A DNA stretch of 64,000 bases from Bacillus sp. AFS088145 (GTDB lineage: Bacteria > Bacillota > Bacilli > Bacillales > Bacillaceae_G): positions 264,494-328,493 of the forward strand of contig NZ_NUUX01000015.1 in the NCBI RefSeq assembly GCF_002564465.1, read 5' to 3'. The position numbers were made by a program, and so were the translations under genes. This document shows, one piece after another, positions 43,444 to 53,370 of this stretch. Below the pieces are notes generated by a model that was not told the DNA's origin, searched no databases, and was given only the letters and a program-made list of their open reading frames with translations. Every line of letters starts with the position of its first letter. Position 1 is the stretch's first letter.

Positions 43444-44316
43444 TTGGATAAAAAATTAGAAAAGTTAAGATCGGACTATAAAAATGTCCCTATCCCTGAT
43501 AATTTAGACATGATTGTTAAAAAAGCAATTAAACGTTCAATACAAAAAAGATTCCCTCTAAAATCAATTACAGGTTTTTTTACTGCTGCACTATTTGTTT
43601 TATCAATAAATACTAGTTCGACTTTTGCAAAGACATTATCGAATGTTCCAATACTTGGAAATGTTGTTAATGTACTAACTTTTACTGAATATACTGTAGA
43701 TGAGCCAACCTATAAGGCAGATTTAAAAGTCCCTGCGGTTAATAATTTAAAAAATAAAGATTTAGAGCAAAGCTTGAACAAAAAATACTTAGAAGAAAAT
43801 AAGAAGCTATATGATCAATTTATGAAAGAAACAGAATCTGTAAAAAAAGATTCTGGTGCACACTTAGGAATTGATAGTGGTTATGAAGTTAAAACAGATA
43901 ATGAGGACATCTTGTCGATTGAAAGATATGTTGTTAATACTGCTGCTTCCTCCTCAACGACTATGAGATTCGACACAATTGACAAGAAAAAGGAAATTTT
44001 ATTGTCATTACCTATTCTTTTTAAAGATAATTCATATGTAAAAATAATTAGCGAAAACATTAAAGAACAAATGAAAGAGCAGATGAAAAAAGATGAAAGT
44101 AAGGTATACTGGATACCGCAGGCAAATCTTGACTATTCAATTGATCCTTTCGTAACCATTAAAGACAATCAAAATTTTTATATAAATAAAGATCATAAGC
44201 TTGTTATTTCATTTGATAAATATGAAGTTGCCCCTGGTTATATGGGTGTTGTTGAATTCACGATTCCAACTGACGTTCTTTCAAAAGTTTTAGTTGGACA
44301 TTATTATATTAGATAA
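43444..44316 (+). CDS. rsiV: Anti-sigma factor RsiV
   Basis: A 290-residue protein starting at TTG 43444 with GGGAGG eight bases upstream. A short cytoplasmic sigma-binding part (1-40) leads to a single span (about 41-62), then a large extracellular domain with the DUF3298 pattern at its end (YWIPQANLDYSIDPFVTIKD, then DKYEVAPGYMGVVEFTIP). In B. subtilis RsiV binds lysozyme directly and is then cleaved by signal peptidase and RasP, freeing SigV. The A-x-A-like STFAK stretch after the span is a plausible signal-peptidase site. Confidence 0.85.
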   Translation: MDKKLEKLRSDYKNVPIPDNLDMIVKKAIKRSIQKRFPLKSITGFFTAALFVLSINTSSTFAKTLSNVPILGNVVNVLTFTEYTVDEPTYKADLKVPAVNNLKNKDLEQSLNKKYLEENKKLYDQFMKETESVKKDSGAHLGIDSGYEVKTDNEDILSIERYVVNTAASSSTTMRFDTIDKKKEILLSLPILFKDNSYVKIISENIKEQMKEQMKKDESKVYWIPQANLDYSIDPFVTIKDNQNFYINKDHKLVISFDKYEVAPGYMGVVEFTIPTDVLSKVLVGHYYIR

Positions 44317-44450
44317 AAACGAATAAAGGAGTCACTCTTAATTGATTAGGCTTGGCTCTCTTTTAAGAAAAACAAATAAATTAAACAAAAAGCCAGATAT
44401 ATAAAGAAGGCTGACATAAATAGTTAAATTAGGGGAAGGGGAAATTAGTA

Positions 44451-44564
44451 ATGAACTTCGCGGTTCTGGCGGTTAAGAAATTAAATTTTATAAGAGCTCA
44501 ACATTTGTTCGAAAAAGAAATCGTTTATGAGGTGTTTAAACAAAGAGGTTCTGCTTATGTCTAA
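44451..44564 (+). CDS. Possible 37-residue coupled ORF before oatA
   Basis: ATG 44451 follows GGGGAAGGGG and the frame runs 37 codons (MNFAVLAVKK... to RGSAYV) to a TAA at 44562-44564. Its end overlaps the oatA start by eight bases (ATGTCTAA), a layout that favours translational coupling. It may be a true small protein, a leader peptide that sets oatA translation, or chance. A second short TTG frame near 44341 (20 codons) also has AAAGGAG. No family recognised. Confidence 0.4.
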   Translation: MNFAVLAVKKLNFIRAQHLFEKEIVYEVFKQRGSAYV

Positions 44565-46572
44565 TACAAATAAACAGTTTCGTTATATGGCTGGATTAGA
44601 CGGGCTTAGAGCATTAGCAGTTTTATCGGTCATTCTATATCACTTAAATTTTTCTTGGGCTTCTGGTGGTTTCCTAGGAGTAACCGTATTCTTTGTACTT
44701 TCAGGTTATTTGATTACTGATTTATTAATTGCCGAGTGGAGTACAAATCAAAGGATTGACTTAAAAAGTTTTTGGTACCGCCGCGCAAAAAGACTTTTAC
44801 CAGGAATGTTCACCTTATTACTAATCGTCATTGCATTTGTTTCATTATTCAAATCATCAATGATCGGAAATTTAAAACAAGATTCAATAGCTGCAATATT
44901 TTATTACAGTAATTGGTGGTATATTTTCCATCATCTTTCATATTTTGAGTCTTTTGCAAATCCTTCAATATTAAATCATTTTTGGTCGTTAGCAGTTGAA
45001 GAGCAATTTTATATTATTTGGCCAATCCTTACTTTATTAGGCTTAAAATATATTAAAAATAAAGATCGCCTATTTTTGTATACATTAGTTGGTGCAATCG
45101 TTTCTGCATTACTGATGGCTATATTATTCCATCCGGGTAGTGATCCTAGTAGGGTCTATTACGGTACTGATACGAGAGCTTTTTCATTATTAATCGGAGC
45201 TTCATTAGCATTAGTATGGCCTAGCCGAAAACTTACAAATAACGTTACAACCTCTGGAAAGATTTTAATTGATCTAGTTGGGATTACTGGTTTACTTATT
45301 TTTCTACTTATGGTCGGTAAAACAAATCAATATGATAGTTTCCTTTATCGCGGAGGAATGTTCCTATTGTCTATTTCCGCTGCAATGCTAATTGCAGCAC
45401 TCGCTCACCCCACAAGTAAGATTGGTAGATTCCTAGCAATGAGACCATTGAAATGGATCGGATTACGTTCATATGGAATCTATTTATGGCAGTATCCTGT
45501 AATTATTTTATTTTCCCCTAAGGTTAACACTGGCGATATTTCACTTTTTAGAGCAATTTGTCAAATTACTTTAATATTTGTTCTTGCAGCACTATCCTAT
45601 CACTATATTGAAGACCCAATTAGAAAAGGTAAACTAGGTATACTTTGGAAGAACTTCCTTGCAGGAAATATTAATTTAAAAGAATTCTTTTATAAACATA
45701 TTGTGATCATTAGCACGTTTATTTTACTATCTGGTATCGCAAGCTTTGGACTATCTGTGCTCCCTGATGCTAAAGGTGTAAAAGCAAGCTCAGAAATTGA
45801 ATCGGTTCAATCCGTATCAAAGCAATCTTCTGAAACTGTTGTTGAAAATAATATTAAAGAACCTCCTTCAACAGCTATAGTTGATCACGATAAACAGGTA
45901 ACTAAGCCAATTCAGCAAAAGGGTGACAAAAAAACAGTAAATAAAGATGAAAAGCCAGTTACTGACAATACAAATAAGCAAAGCAATAATGGTCAAACAA
46001 ATGAAGATTCAAAGCCAGTTGTAAATAACAATCAAACTCCAAATCATAATAATAATGTTAATACTAATAAACCTGCTGAAACGAATAAGCCGGTTGTTTC
46101 AAACAATAGTGTATTTATCATAGGGGATTCTGTCGTTATTAATTCAATTCCTGAACTCAAAAAAACATATTCATCTCTTTCGGTGAATGCTAAAATTGGA
46201 AGACAATTTACCGAAGCATCTGCAATTATTCAACAAGCAAAAAATACAAATTCGCTTGGTAATATTGTTGTCATAGAGCTAGGTACAAACGGTCCGTTTA
46301 CCGTAAAACAAATGTCTTCTCTCATAGAGTTAATTGGAAAAGATCGAAAAATTTTATTTGTTAACACACGTGTACCAAGACCTTGGGAATCGATTGTTAA
46401 TAAAACATTAAGAGAAGTTTCAAGTAAATATTCAAATACTAGAGTTGTAGACTGGCATAGTGCTAGCGCAAATCATAATTCATATTTTTCTCCAGATGGT
46501 GTTCATTTAAAACCAGATGGTGCAAAAGTATTTGCGTCATTACTAATAAATGCAATTGAATCTTGGAAATAA
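44557..46572 (+). CDS. oatA: Peptidoglycan O-acetyltransferase OatA
   Basis: About 671 residues from ATG 44557 (AGAGG upstream; the longer frame from 44527 has no site). Residues 1-370 form an acyltransferase-3 membrane domain with about ten spans. Marks are LDGLRALAVLSVILYHL (catalytic His), the SFWYRRAKRLLPG segment, and FWSLAVEEQFYIIWP. A disordered Asn/Lys/Pro/Thr linker follows (about 425-525). The C-terminal extracellular SGNH domain has GDSV (block I), ELGTNG, and the Asp-x-x-His pair in FSPDGVHLKPDG. It acetylates MurNAc O6 and so blocks lysozyme, completing the sigV-rsiV-oatA response operon. Confidence 0.9.
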   Translation: MSNTNKQFRYMAGLDGLRALAVLSVILYHLNFSWASGGFLGVTVFFVLSGYLITDLLIAEWSTNQRIDLKSFWYRRAKRLLPGMFTLLLIVIAFVSLFKSSMIGNLKQDSIAAIFYYSNWWYIFHHLSYFESFANPSILNHFWSLAVEEQFYIIWPILTLLGLKYIKNKDRLFLYTLVGAIVSALLMAILFHPGSDPSRVYYGTDTRAFSLLIGASLALVWPSRKLTNNVTTSGKILIDLVGITGLLIFLLMVGKTNQYDSFLYRGGMFLLSISAAMLIAALAHPTSKIGRFLAMRPLKWIGLRSYGIYLWQYPVIILFSPKVNTGDISLFRAICQITLIFVLAALSYHYIEDPIRKGKLGILWKNFLAGNINLKEFFYKHIVIISTFILLSGIASFGLSVLPDAKGVKASSEIESVQSVSKQSSETVVENNIKEPPSTAIVDHDKQVTKPIQQKGDKKTVNKDEKPVTDNTNKQSNNGQTNEDSKPVVNNNQTPNHNNNVNTNKPAETNKPVVSNNSVFIIGDSVVINSIPELKKTYSSLSVNAKIGRQFTEASAIIQQAKNTNSLGNIVVIELGTNGPFTVKQMSSLIELIGKDRKILFVNTRVPRPWESIVNKTLREVSSKYSNTRVVDWHSASANHNSYFSPDGVHLKPDGAKVFASLLINAIESWK

Positions 46573-46575
46573 GCA

Positions 46576-46602
46576 AGGGTGCCTTGAAATAAGGCACCCT
46601 CT
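46576..46602. terminator. Bidirectional terminator between oatA and the subtilase gene
   Basis: AGGGTGCCTT (46576-46585) pairs with AAGGCACCCT (46591-46600). Confidence 0.85.
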
Positions 46603-46606
46603 TGTA

Positions 46607-49600
46607 TTAATTAAAACTTTTTTTCAATTCTGATAACGTTAATTTACTAGTTTTTTCAACTGGTTTAATTGAAGTTGGGAAATATGGATTGATTGACATA
46701 AAATTCTTTTCAACATAGTTGAAGTCTACAATATCCACAACACCATCTTTATTAAGATCTGCTTTTAGTTTTTCTCCCGTTTCCCCTGCACTATCTGCAA
46801 CAAGTTTCGCATCATAAATATCAATTACATTATCTCCATTTACATCTCCAGCAGCAGCAGTATCAGGATACAAGTCGTAGTACATCCCTTGTACTTGGCC
46901 ATCAATTGTTTTGCTTAATTTGATTTTTTTAGTGTAAAGGAAATGACCTGGAATATTAATGACTAATGAATAATCATCTGTAGTTGCAGGAATATCAGTA
47001 ATTGTCATCCATCCATTCTCCTGAATTGATGCATTATATTTTTTACCTTTTTTATCAACAACATAAGCCTTTGTACCAATCTTTGAATAATCCAGATCAT
47101 AATTATCTAAATTTACAGCTTCACCATGGTAATAACCTTCTAGCATTGAGTGTTGAGAGATGAATTTAAAATGATCAGCATAGGTAGGTAAAGTAAACTT
47201 AGTTCCATCATTTGTTTGATAAGATGATTCTTGAGAATAGAATCCACTTTCTACAAAATAATTTAGATCATCAATGACTTTTAAATTAATATCCAGTAAA
47301 TCCATATCGCCATTAATTGAAACTGGTAATTTCGTCTTTTTGTCTGTAATGTCTAAAGCAAATGTAATAATATCTGACCAATAATCTTCTTTTATACTTG
47401 GTTTAGCAACACGAATCGTCCAATCATTTTTCTTCGCTAAGTCCTCTAACTGTTTTGATGCTTTAACGCTATCAACTTTATAATAATGTGGAAGATCGAT
47501 TGTAATATTAGCACTTGTTAAATCTTTCGCGTTATTCACCTTAAATGTATTAACAAACTCAGAACCAAGACTTACCCCATTTGTATTTGTATTTACAGTT
47601 GCATACTTATCCCCTTTGTTAATAATCGTAAATTCTGGGAAAGTCGGATTTCCAGCAGTTCCGTGATCATACGTATAAATTCTTATATTCGTCGGATAAT
47701 TTGCATATTCCTCTGGCAATACACCAAATTTGAAGTCTCCATTAGCTGTAGGGAAAAACTGTGCAGTTGGCCAAAAAGAATCTTGATACGCATAAACTGT
47801 ATTTGCTTCTTGCGTAATGTCATGTCCTCTACTCTTTAAATAATCAACCGTATCATCATAAACATTACCATGAACCCAATATGCGTTATAATCCTTGCCA
47901 TCCATTTGGTTATTTTCCGTAGTTAAATCTGTACTAGAGATTTCATTTACACCTGTTTTCTTATCAAACACTACTTTCGGAGGTGTATTATCGATAACCA
48001 TATCATTATCAACTTTGTACGTTTTACCATCTACTCCTGTACCAATATATGAAACAATATACTTACCTTCTTTTAAGTCTTCATATTCGCGAGATAAAGG
48101 ATTATTCGGATCACCTGTAAAAAGCTTTACTGAACCGGTGAAACCGAATAAGATAAAGTATTCAGTATCAAGACTAAGATCTTCCATACCAGTATACGTT
48201 CCATATAATCCAATTGGTTTACCGTTTAAGTCACTAACGATTACATCCATCGATTTCATTCCACTATTCATTTTAAATGAAACAGGTACAAACGGCTCTA
48301 TATATGGATGAAAGTTACTTAAATCGTTCGTTACAGCATGTTTATAAAATGTCACATTTTCGAAACCACTGGTTGAGTAGCGTACGTGGAAAGGAATTTG
48401 GTATTCCTCAGTCTTCGATTCATTTTCAATGTGAATATAACCTTCATAAATACCAAAACCGGCATTTTTTGGAATCATTAAGTTTGCATCAATATTTTTA
48501 CTTTCATTTCCATTTACTTCAATTGTAGATGGTAATTCCAATTTAACACCATTTTCACTAGCATCATTTGATACACCATCTATAGTTAAAAATTCTACAT
48601 TTGTATGATACGTTTCTAGTTTTTTACCTAAATTTTTAATATTAATCGAAGTTGTTCTAGTTTGATCCTCGCTTGATTGTGCAATACTTCCAAACGGTAG
48701 TGATCCAGATATATCATCGATTTGTTTTTTAAAGCCATCTTGATCAAGTGTAATTGTTTTGTTTTGTACTTCAATCAATGTAGTATTATGAACTGCTTCA
48801 TAAGCATCCACGCGTCCTGCTCCAACTTCATTTACGTTGTATGTTCTTCCTTTTAATGGATCAGCCGTATTCATAAGAGCTGCTTTAACATCAGCTACTG
48901 TATAATCTGGATGTGATTGTAGTAATAAGGCTGCAACTCCAGCAACATGTGGTGTTGCCATCGATGTTCCACTTAAACTTGCATAGCTATGAGAATAATC
49001 TACTCCATCTCCAGGGCTATTAATATATTCAGGTACCGTCGAAAGTGTTGATACACCTGGTGCAACCACATCTGGCTTAATATCAAAATTATTACTCACC
49101 GGTCCACGAGAACTAAAATCAGCCAATACGTCGCCACTAGTCATATTTGAATGGAAATCTGATAGTTTAATAGTTTCCGTTGGATTTGCTTTTAAACGAT
49201 CTACAAGTTTCCCTCCATCTGCTTGCAACATTTTAAATGTCGGAACATAGCCATAGTTTTCACCTAAGAAATATGGAATTTCACCGTCTTCGTTATTGTA
49301 AATTAAGACTGCTACTGCACCTTTTTCATTAGCACGTCTAATTTTTTCATCAAACGATATATCTCCACGGGCAATTAAAGCCACTTTTCCATTTAAATCT
49401 TTCCCAACATAATCTTCCTCGTAACCGTTTCCAAGATAAATAACATTATAATCCTTATCGAGCACATTTAAGTAATCCTTACCTAATCCATGTCCCATTA
49501 ATGTATTTTGGACTGAAACATCACCTAAACTTGTTTTTACTGTTGGAATATCAGTAGGTACGTCGCTTGCACCTACAGTGATTGCTAGGGGAGACGCCCC

Positions 49601-50776
49601 AGGTGATCCTAGTGTTCCAGGATTTGGACCAGCGTTTCCTCCAGCAACTACTGGTACTACACCTTGCAATGCTGCATTGTTTATCGCAACGGAAGTAGCA
49701 CTTAAGGAATTATTACTATTATTACCCAAAGATAGATTAATAACATCCATTCCGTCCTCTACAGCTCTCTCTATCCCTGCAATAACACTTGAATCTGAAC
49801 CTGATCCATAAGGACCTAATACTCGATAAGCATATAAGTCTACCTTTGGAGCTACACCTGTCATCGCATATTCCACGTTATTATTTGGATTGGATGCAAT
49901 TGTACCTGCAACATGTGTACCATGTTCAGTTACAAATGGGTTACCATCTATAGATTCAGGCTCCCCAGACGCTTTTTGATCTGCAGGCGTTGATTCCATT
50001 GGATCAGCGTCATTGTCTACAAAATCATATCCACCTTTATATGAATCTTTTAAATCAGGATGATTATAGTCTATGCCCGTATCAAGAACACCTACTTTTA
50101 TGCCCTGTCCTTTTAGTCCTTCACTATGTAATCGATCAACGCCAATATGCGGAAGAGCTGGTGGTATTGCTTTTCCTGCTGATTGATCTAATGTAGATAA
50201 CTCATTTTTTGGCAAACGGACCTCATTATCTTTCCAAATTCGCTTAACTACACCTGTTTGTAGAAGTGTATTAATTTGATTCGTAGGAATTATCATTGCC
50301 ATCCCATTAAATACATTCTCATATGTTTGTTTAATATCAAATTGGAAGGCTTGTTGGTTGAATGTTCGGCTTGATGCTTGGCTTGATTTTTGTTTGGATG
50401 CCTTTTCATCGAAAATTTCAGTTAATCGTTGTTTAAAAAATGCTTGTTCGCCTCTTACTTTTTGTTTTTTTTCTTTTGGTGACACTTTTGATTTTGATTG
50501 TTTGGTCTCTTCTAGTGGCGATGTTTTTAGTTCAACGATTACGTGTGCAGTCTTATCCTTTAATGATAGTAAGCTTGGATCAATAATAAAGCCTTCTTGT
50601 GGAGTCAATCGCTTAATAGACTGTTTTTGTTCTTCAGTTAATTCTTTTAAAATTGATTCTGCGGAATTCGAAATAGCATACGTTTTATGGTGGGGTATTA
50701 AATAAGATGCAAGAAAACTTGAAGCTAATACACCGGTGACCATGACATTTAGTATTTTTTTCTTTCTACTCTTCAT
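46607..50776 (-). CDS. Giant secreted S8 (Vpr-like) serine protease with dockerin-like C-terminus
   Basis: A protein of 1389 residues from ATG 50776 (GAAGGAG upstream; the frame to 50827 is longer but lacks a site). It has a signal peptide with an A-x-A-like end (KTYA), then an inhibitor I9 propeptide (about 50-190). The peptidase S8 domain has Asp in VLDTGIDYNHP, His in EHGTHVAGTI, and Ser in SGTSMATPHVAG. A PA domain is inserted before the Ser region (KVALIARGDISF...GAVAVLIYN). A long Fn3/beta region follows. Near the end GDVNGDNVIDIYDAK and ADLNKDGVVDIVDF are two calcium-binding dockerin-type repeats. B. subtilis Vpr is about 800 residues, so this form is much extended. It likely degrades extracellular protein for the peptide importers. 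Confidence 0.9.
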   Translation of the reverse strand: MKSRKKKILNVMVTGVLASSFLASYLIPHHKTYAISNSAESILKELTEEQKQSIKRLTPQEGFIIDPSLLSLKDKTAHVIVELKTSPLEETKQSKSKVSPKEKKQKVRGEQAFFKQRLTEIFDEKASKQKSSQASSRTFNQQAFQFDIKQTYENVFNGMAMIIPTNQINTLLQTGVVKRIWKDNEVRLPKNELSTLDQSAGKAIPPALPHIGVDRLHSEGLKGQGIKVGVLDTGIDYNHPDLKDSYKGGYDFVDNDADPMESTPADQKASGEPESIDGNPFVTEHGTHVAGTIASNPNNNVEYAMTGVAPKVDLYAYRVLGPYGSGSDSSVIAGIERAVEDGMDVINLSLGNNSNNSLSATSVAINNAALQGVVPVVAGGNAGPNPGTLGSPGASPLAITVGASDVPTDIPTVKTSLGDVSVQNTLMGHGLGKDYLNVLDKDYNVIYLGNGYEEDYVGKDLNGKVALIARGDISFDEKIRRANEKGAVAVLIYNNEDGEIPYFLGENYGYVPTFKMLQADGGKLVDRLKANPTETIKLSDFHSNMTSGDVLADFSSRGPVSNNFDIKPDVVAPGVSTLSTVPEYINSPGDGVDYSHSYASLSGTSMATPHVAGVAALLLQSHPDYTVADVKAALMNTADPLKGRTYNVNEVGAGRVDAYEAVHNTTLIEVQNKTITLDQDGFKKQIDDISGSLPFGSIAQSSEDQTRTTSINIKNLGKKLETYHTNVEFLTIDGVSNDASENGVKLELPSTIEVNGNESKNIDANLMIPKNAGFGIYEGYIHIENESKTEEYQIPFHVRYSTSGFENVTFYKHAVTNDLSNFHPYIEPFVPVSFKMNSGMKSMDVIVSDLNGKPIGLYGTYTGMEDLSLDTEYFILFGFTGSVKLFTGDPNNPLSREYEDLKEGKYIVSYIGTGVDGKTYKVDNDMVIDNTPPKVVFDKKTGVNEISSTDLTTENNQMDGKDYNAYWVHGNVYDDTVDYLKSRGHDITQEANTVYAYQDSFWPTAQFFPTANGDFKFGVLPEEYANYPTNIRIYTYDHGTAGNPTFPEFTIINKGDKYATVNTNTNGVSLGSEFVNTFKVNNAKDLTSANITIDLPHYYKVDSVKASKQLEDLAKKNDWTIRVAKPSIKEDYWSDIITFALDITDKKTKLPVSINGDMDLLDINLKVIDDLNYFVESGFYSQESSYQTNDGTKFTLPTYADHFKFISQHSMLEGYYHGEAVNLDNYDLDYSKIGTKAYVVDKKGKKYNASIQENGWMTITDIPATTDDYSLVINIPGHFLYTKKIKLSKTIDGQVQGMYYDLYPDTAAAGDVNGDNVIDIYDAKLVADSAGETGEKLKADLNKDGVVDIVDFNYVEKNFMSINPYFPTSIKPVEKTSKLTLSELKKSFN

Positions 50777-51234
50777 GAAAAACGCTCCTTCTATTGTTTT
50801 AATTAGGCTAAAATAATGACAGATCATTAGGAAACTTTAATGAATAGGAATATGATCTACTAGAAACTCTATCAAAATGATTAAATATATCTCATCCGAT
50901 TACTTTCCTCTCTGTAAATAAATAGTGTAAAATATAAAGTATGAATAATTAGAATACTTTAATAACAATTTTACTTGAGTTCTAGCACATGGTAAATTGG
51001 GGGAATTATTTTCAAGTTGTTCAAGAGTAGATGTATTATTCTACAAACTTTTCGCAAAAATTGTCAGAATTACTAAAAAAATCTGTTATTTCACAACGTT
51101 TTTCTACAATATATTACAAGAATATGGCATTTAGTATACTTTTAAGCGAATTTGTATTTTGAACTTGGGGGAATTATAGTTTTCATTTACTCAAACTATA
51201 AAATAAAGTTTTACTAAAAGGAGTAACTAATAGT
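50777..51234 (+). promoter_or_regulatory. Control region between the subtilase and HTH/TPR genes
   Basis: About 450 bases between divergent genes. The 13-mer TTGGGGGAATTAT occurs twice in the forward direction, starting near 50997 and near 51165, about 168 bases apart, and the second lies about 70 bases before the regulator gene. These could be duplicated binding sites or duplicated leader segments. No PlcR-type box (TATGnAnnnnTnCATA) was found. Confidence 0.45.
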
Positions 51235-52455
51235 ATGTACGAGGGGAAAATAATTAGATATTATCGTGAAAAATATCAAATGACTCAAGAACAATTAGGT
51301 AAAGGAATTTGTTCTGGGACACATATTAGTAAAATTGAGCGATTACAAACAGAATATGCACCTGAAATTATTACCCTTTTATCGGAACGACTGGGAATAA
51401 ATATTGAACAAGAAGATATTAAATTGAAAAATTTAAAAAAACGCCTAGATCATTGGCACGAAGTAATTATTATGCAATTATTTGAAGAAATGGATTTAAT
51501 TAACTTTGAGCTAGAGCAAGAAGAGTTAATTAAAATTTCAAATTATATTAATCAATATAAATTACTTCGCATCAGGTATTTATTAATGCGTAATTTTATT
51601 GATGAATCAAACGAGCTTATTGATGAAATAAAAAAAATAAAACATAAATTATCACCTTATGAAGTGAATCTGTTTAGACATGTGTTAGGTATATACCATT
51701 TAACAAACAATGATCCTTTACAGGCCATTCAAGTATTAAAGGAAATTAATCATGAAGAGTATACCAATGAGGAGTGTTATTATCATTTAGCAACAGCTTA
51801 TCACTCTAATGAATTACCTGTATTGGCCTATTTTTATGCTGATAAAGCTCGTCAATTTTTTAAAAGTATTAATTCCTATCTTCGTGTAATTGACTCCGAA
51901 ATGCTTATGCTGATACAAGTTAAAGATAATGAAGAATTTTCAGAGACGATTAAAAAATTTGAAAAATTGATCCAGAGCTGTGAAATTTGTAGATCATCAG
52001 AAAGAAAAGCTAGGGTATTCCATAATTTAGCATTTGAATACTATAGAAGGAAAAATTATATATTAGCGAAAAAATATTATTTTGAGTCTATTAAATTGAA
52101 GGATAAAAAGTCTATACCATATTTACTTTCTTTAGTAGGGTATATAGAAAGTTCATATTTTGGAAGATTATTGTCGAACGATGAAATATTACCGCTTATT
52201 AAAGAAGGTTTAGAAATAGCCTCCAAGAGAAACGACAAACTCTATATCAATTTATTTACCTTATTAGACTATTTAATTTTAGATAAAGAACAAGAATATC
52301 ATCAATATTTGGAAGATTATTCATTACCATTGTTTAAAAAACTAGGTTTTGTTTATTTGATTAATCGTTCAGAAAAAGAATTATTTAACTACTATTTTAA
52401 ATGCAAACAAACCCATAAAGCGCTAAATATGGCGAATACATTAATTAATCAATAA
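51235..52455 (+). CDS. RRNPP-type HTH/TPR regulator (NprR/PlcR-like)
   Basis: A 406-residue protein with an N-terminal XRE helix-turn-helix (IIRYYREKYQMTQEQLGKGICSG, cited in part) followed by a helical TPR region to the end (for example NNDPLQAIQVLKE, AYFYADKARQFFK, NYILAKKYYFESIKL). This layout and length match the quorum-sensing regulators of the RRNPP group, such as NprR, which bind secreted peptides re-imported by Opp. The divergent neighbour encodes a large protease, as nprR neighbours nprA in the B. cereus group. No signal-peptide gene like nprX follows: a terminator lies right after the stop. The peptide partnership is therefore unproved. Confidence 0.8.
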   Translation: MYEGKIIRYYREKYQMTQEQLGKGICSGTHISKIERLQTEYAPEIITLLSERLGINIEQEDIKLKNLKKRLDHWHEVIIMQLFEEMDLINFELEQEELIKISNYINQYKLLRIRYLLMRNFIDESNELIDEIKKIKHKLSPYEVNLFRHVLGIYHLTNNDPLQAIQVLKEINHEEYTNEECYYHLATAYHSNELPVLAYFYADKARQFFKSINSYLRVIDSEMLMLIQVKDNEEFSETIKKFEKLIQSCEICRSSERKARVFHNLAFEYYRRKNYILAKKYYFESIKLKDKKSIPYLLSLVGYIESSYFGRLLSNDEILPLIKEGLEIASKRNDKLYINLFTLLDYLILDKEQEYHQYLEDYSLPLFKKLGFVYLINRSEKELFNYYFKCKQTHKALNMANTLINQ

Positions 52456-52459
52456 ATAT

Positions 52460-52500
52460 AAAAAGGCATATCACTAAAACTACTAGGACATGCCTTTTTA
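52460..52500 (+). terminator. Terminator of the HTH/TPR gene
   Basis: AAAAAGGCAT (52460-52469) pairs with ATGCCTTTTT (52490-52499). Confidence 0.85.
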
Positions 52501-52563
52501 TATTTTTTTATAACAAATAACAAAATAGTTACTTATTTGTTCCCCTCAAATTACTGCCCCTAA

Positions 52564-53370
52564 TTACTTCTTAGCTGGCATCGCTTCTTCAAGTGCAAGA
52601 TGATTCGTATATAAATAAGTTGCGTATTCTTTTCCAACGTATCGAATATGCCATGGTTCATAGTGATATTTGGTTATATCTACTTTATCTTTTGGGTAAC
52701 GAATAATAAAGCCGTATTCATGTGCGTGCTCTGCTAACCATGCTCCTTCAGGCGTTTTGGCAAAACCTACTTCTAACGCATTACCAAATGCCGGTGATGA
52801 AACATCTATGGCTAGTCCAGTTTGATGTTCACTCGTTCCGGGATATGCACTGTATGCCTTAGTCCATGCCTCACCGTGTACAGAAATATAATTATTGTAT
52901 AAAGCAACTTGTCGATCATACGAACGGTATCCTGAAATTGCTGTTAATGTATAACCATCCGCAGCTGCACCAGCAAATAACTTCTCTAATGCATGTCCAG
53001 CTTCACTTCTCATTCTAGTTTTTTCTTTTACTGCCCCATTTAATGGTATTGATGGATAGATAAGATCGTTAGGTTCATAACCATCTGGTAACTTTCGATC
53101 TTTATTAATTAAGACTAAATTTGAATCAACGTTTAACACTTCTAATAATCCAGATTCATCTTCTTTTGTAGTTTTATAATAATCTGGAAAATTTAGTACA
53201 TTATCATTTTTTACAATGTCATTTTTAACCTTATCATTCTTTTTAATAACAATCGTTTTAGGTTCTTTGTTTTGTTCATAAAGAGTACCTGCAACTCCAG
53301 CTACTAAAACTAAGGAAATTGCAATCCCTATAATTGGTTTCTTTCTACGATTTTTCATAACTCTGGACAA
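52564..53370 (-). CDS. VanY-family D-alanyl-D-alanine carboxypeptidase
   Basis: A 268-residue protein beginning at TTG 53370 with GGAGGAG eight bases upstream. An N-terminal span (about 14-30) anchors it or acts as signal. The VanY/LAS peptidase domain has SGYRSYDRQVALYN, the zinc motif TSEHQTGLAIDVSS (His and Asp), and the second His in YHYEPWHIRYVG. It trims the terminal D-Ala of peptidoglycan stems. There are no vancomycin-resistance genes nearby, so a routine cell-wall role (as B. subtilis YodJ) is likelier than resistance. Confidence 0.9.
   Translation of the reverse strand: MSRVMKNRRKKPIIGIAISLVLVAGVAGTLYEQNKEPKTIVIKKNDKVKNDIVKNDNVLNFPDYYKTTKEDESGLLEVLNVDSNLVLINKDRKLPDGYEPNDLIYPSIPLNGAVKEKTRMRSEAGHALEKLFAGAAADGYTLTAISGYRSYDRQVALYNNYISVHGEAWTKAYSAYPGTSEHQTGLAIDVSSPAFGNALEVGFAKTPEGAWLAEHAHEYGFIIRYPKDKVDITKYHYEPWHIRYVGKEYATYLYTNHLALEEAMPAKK

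Noticed and set aside
52456..52563. NprX-like signalling peptide gene after the HTH/TPR regulator
   Set aside because: The gap holds a terminator and no frame with a start, ribosome site and secretion signal.
52564..53370. Vancomycin-resistance gene
   Set aside because: The VanY-type fold is common in housekeeping carboxypeptidases; no vanA, vanH, vanX, vanR or vanS genes are nearby.
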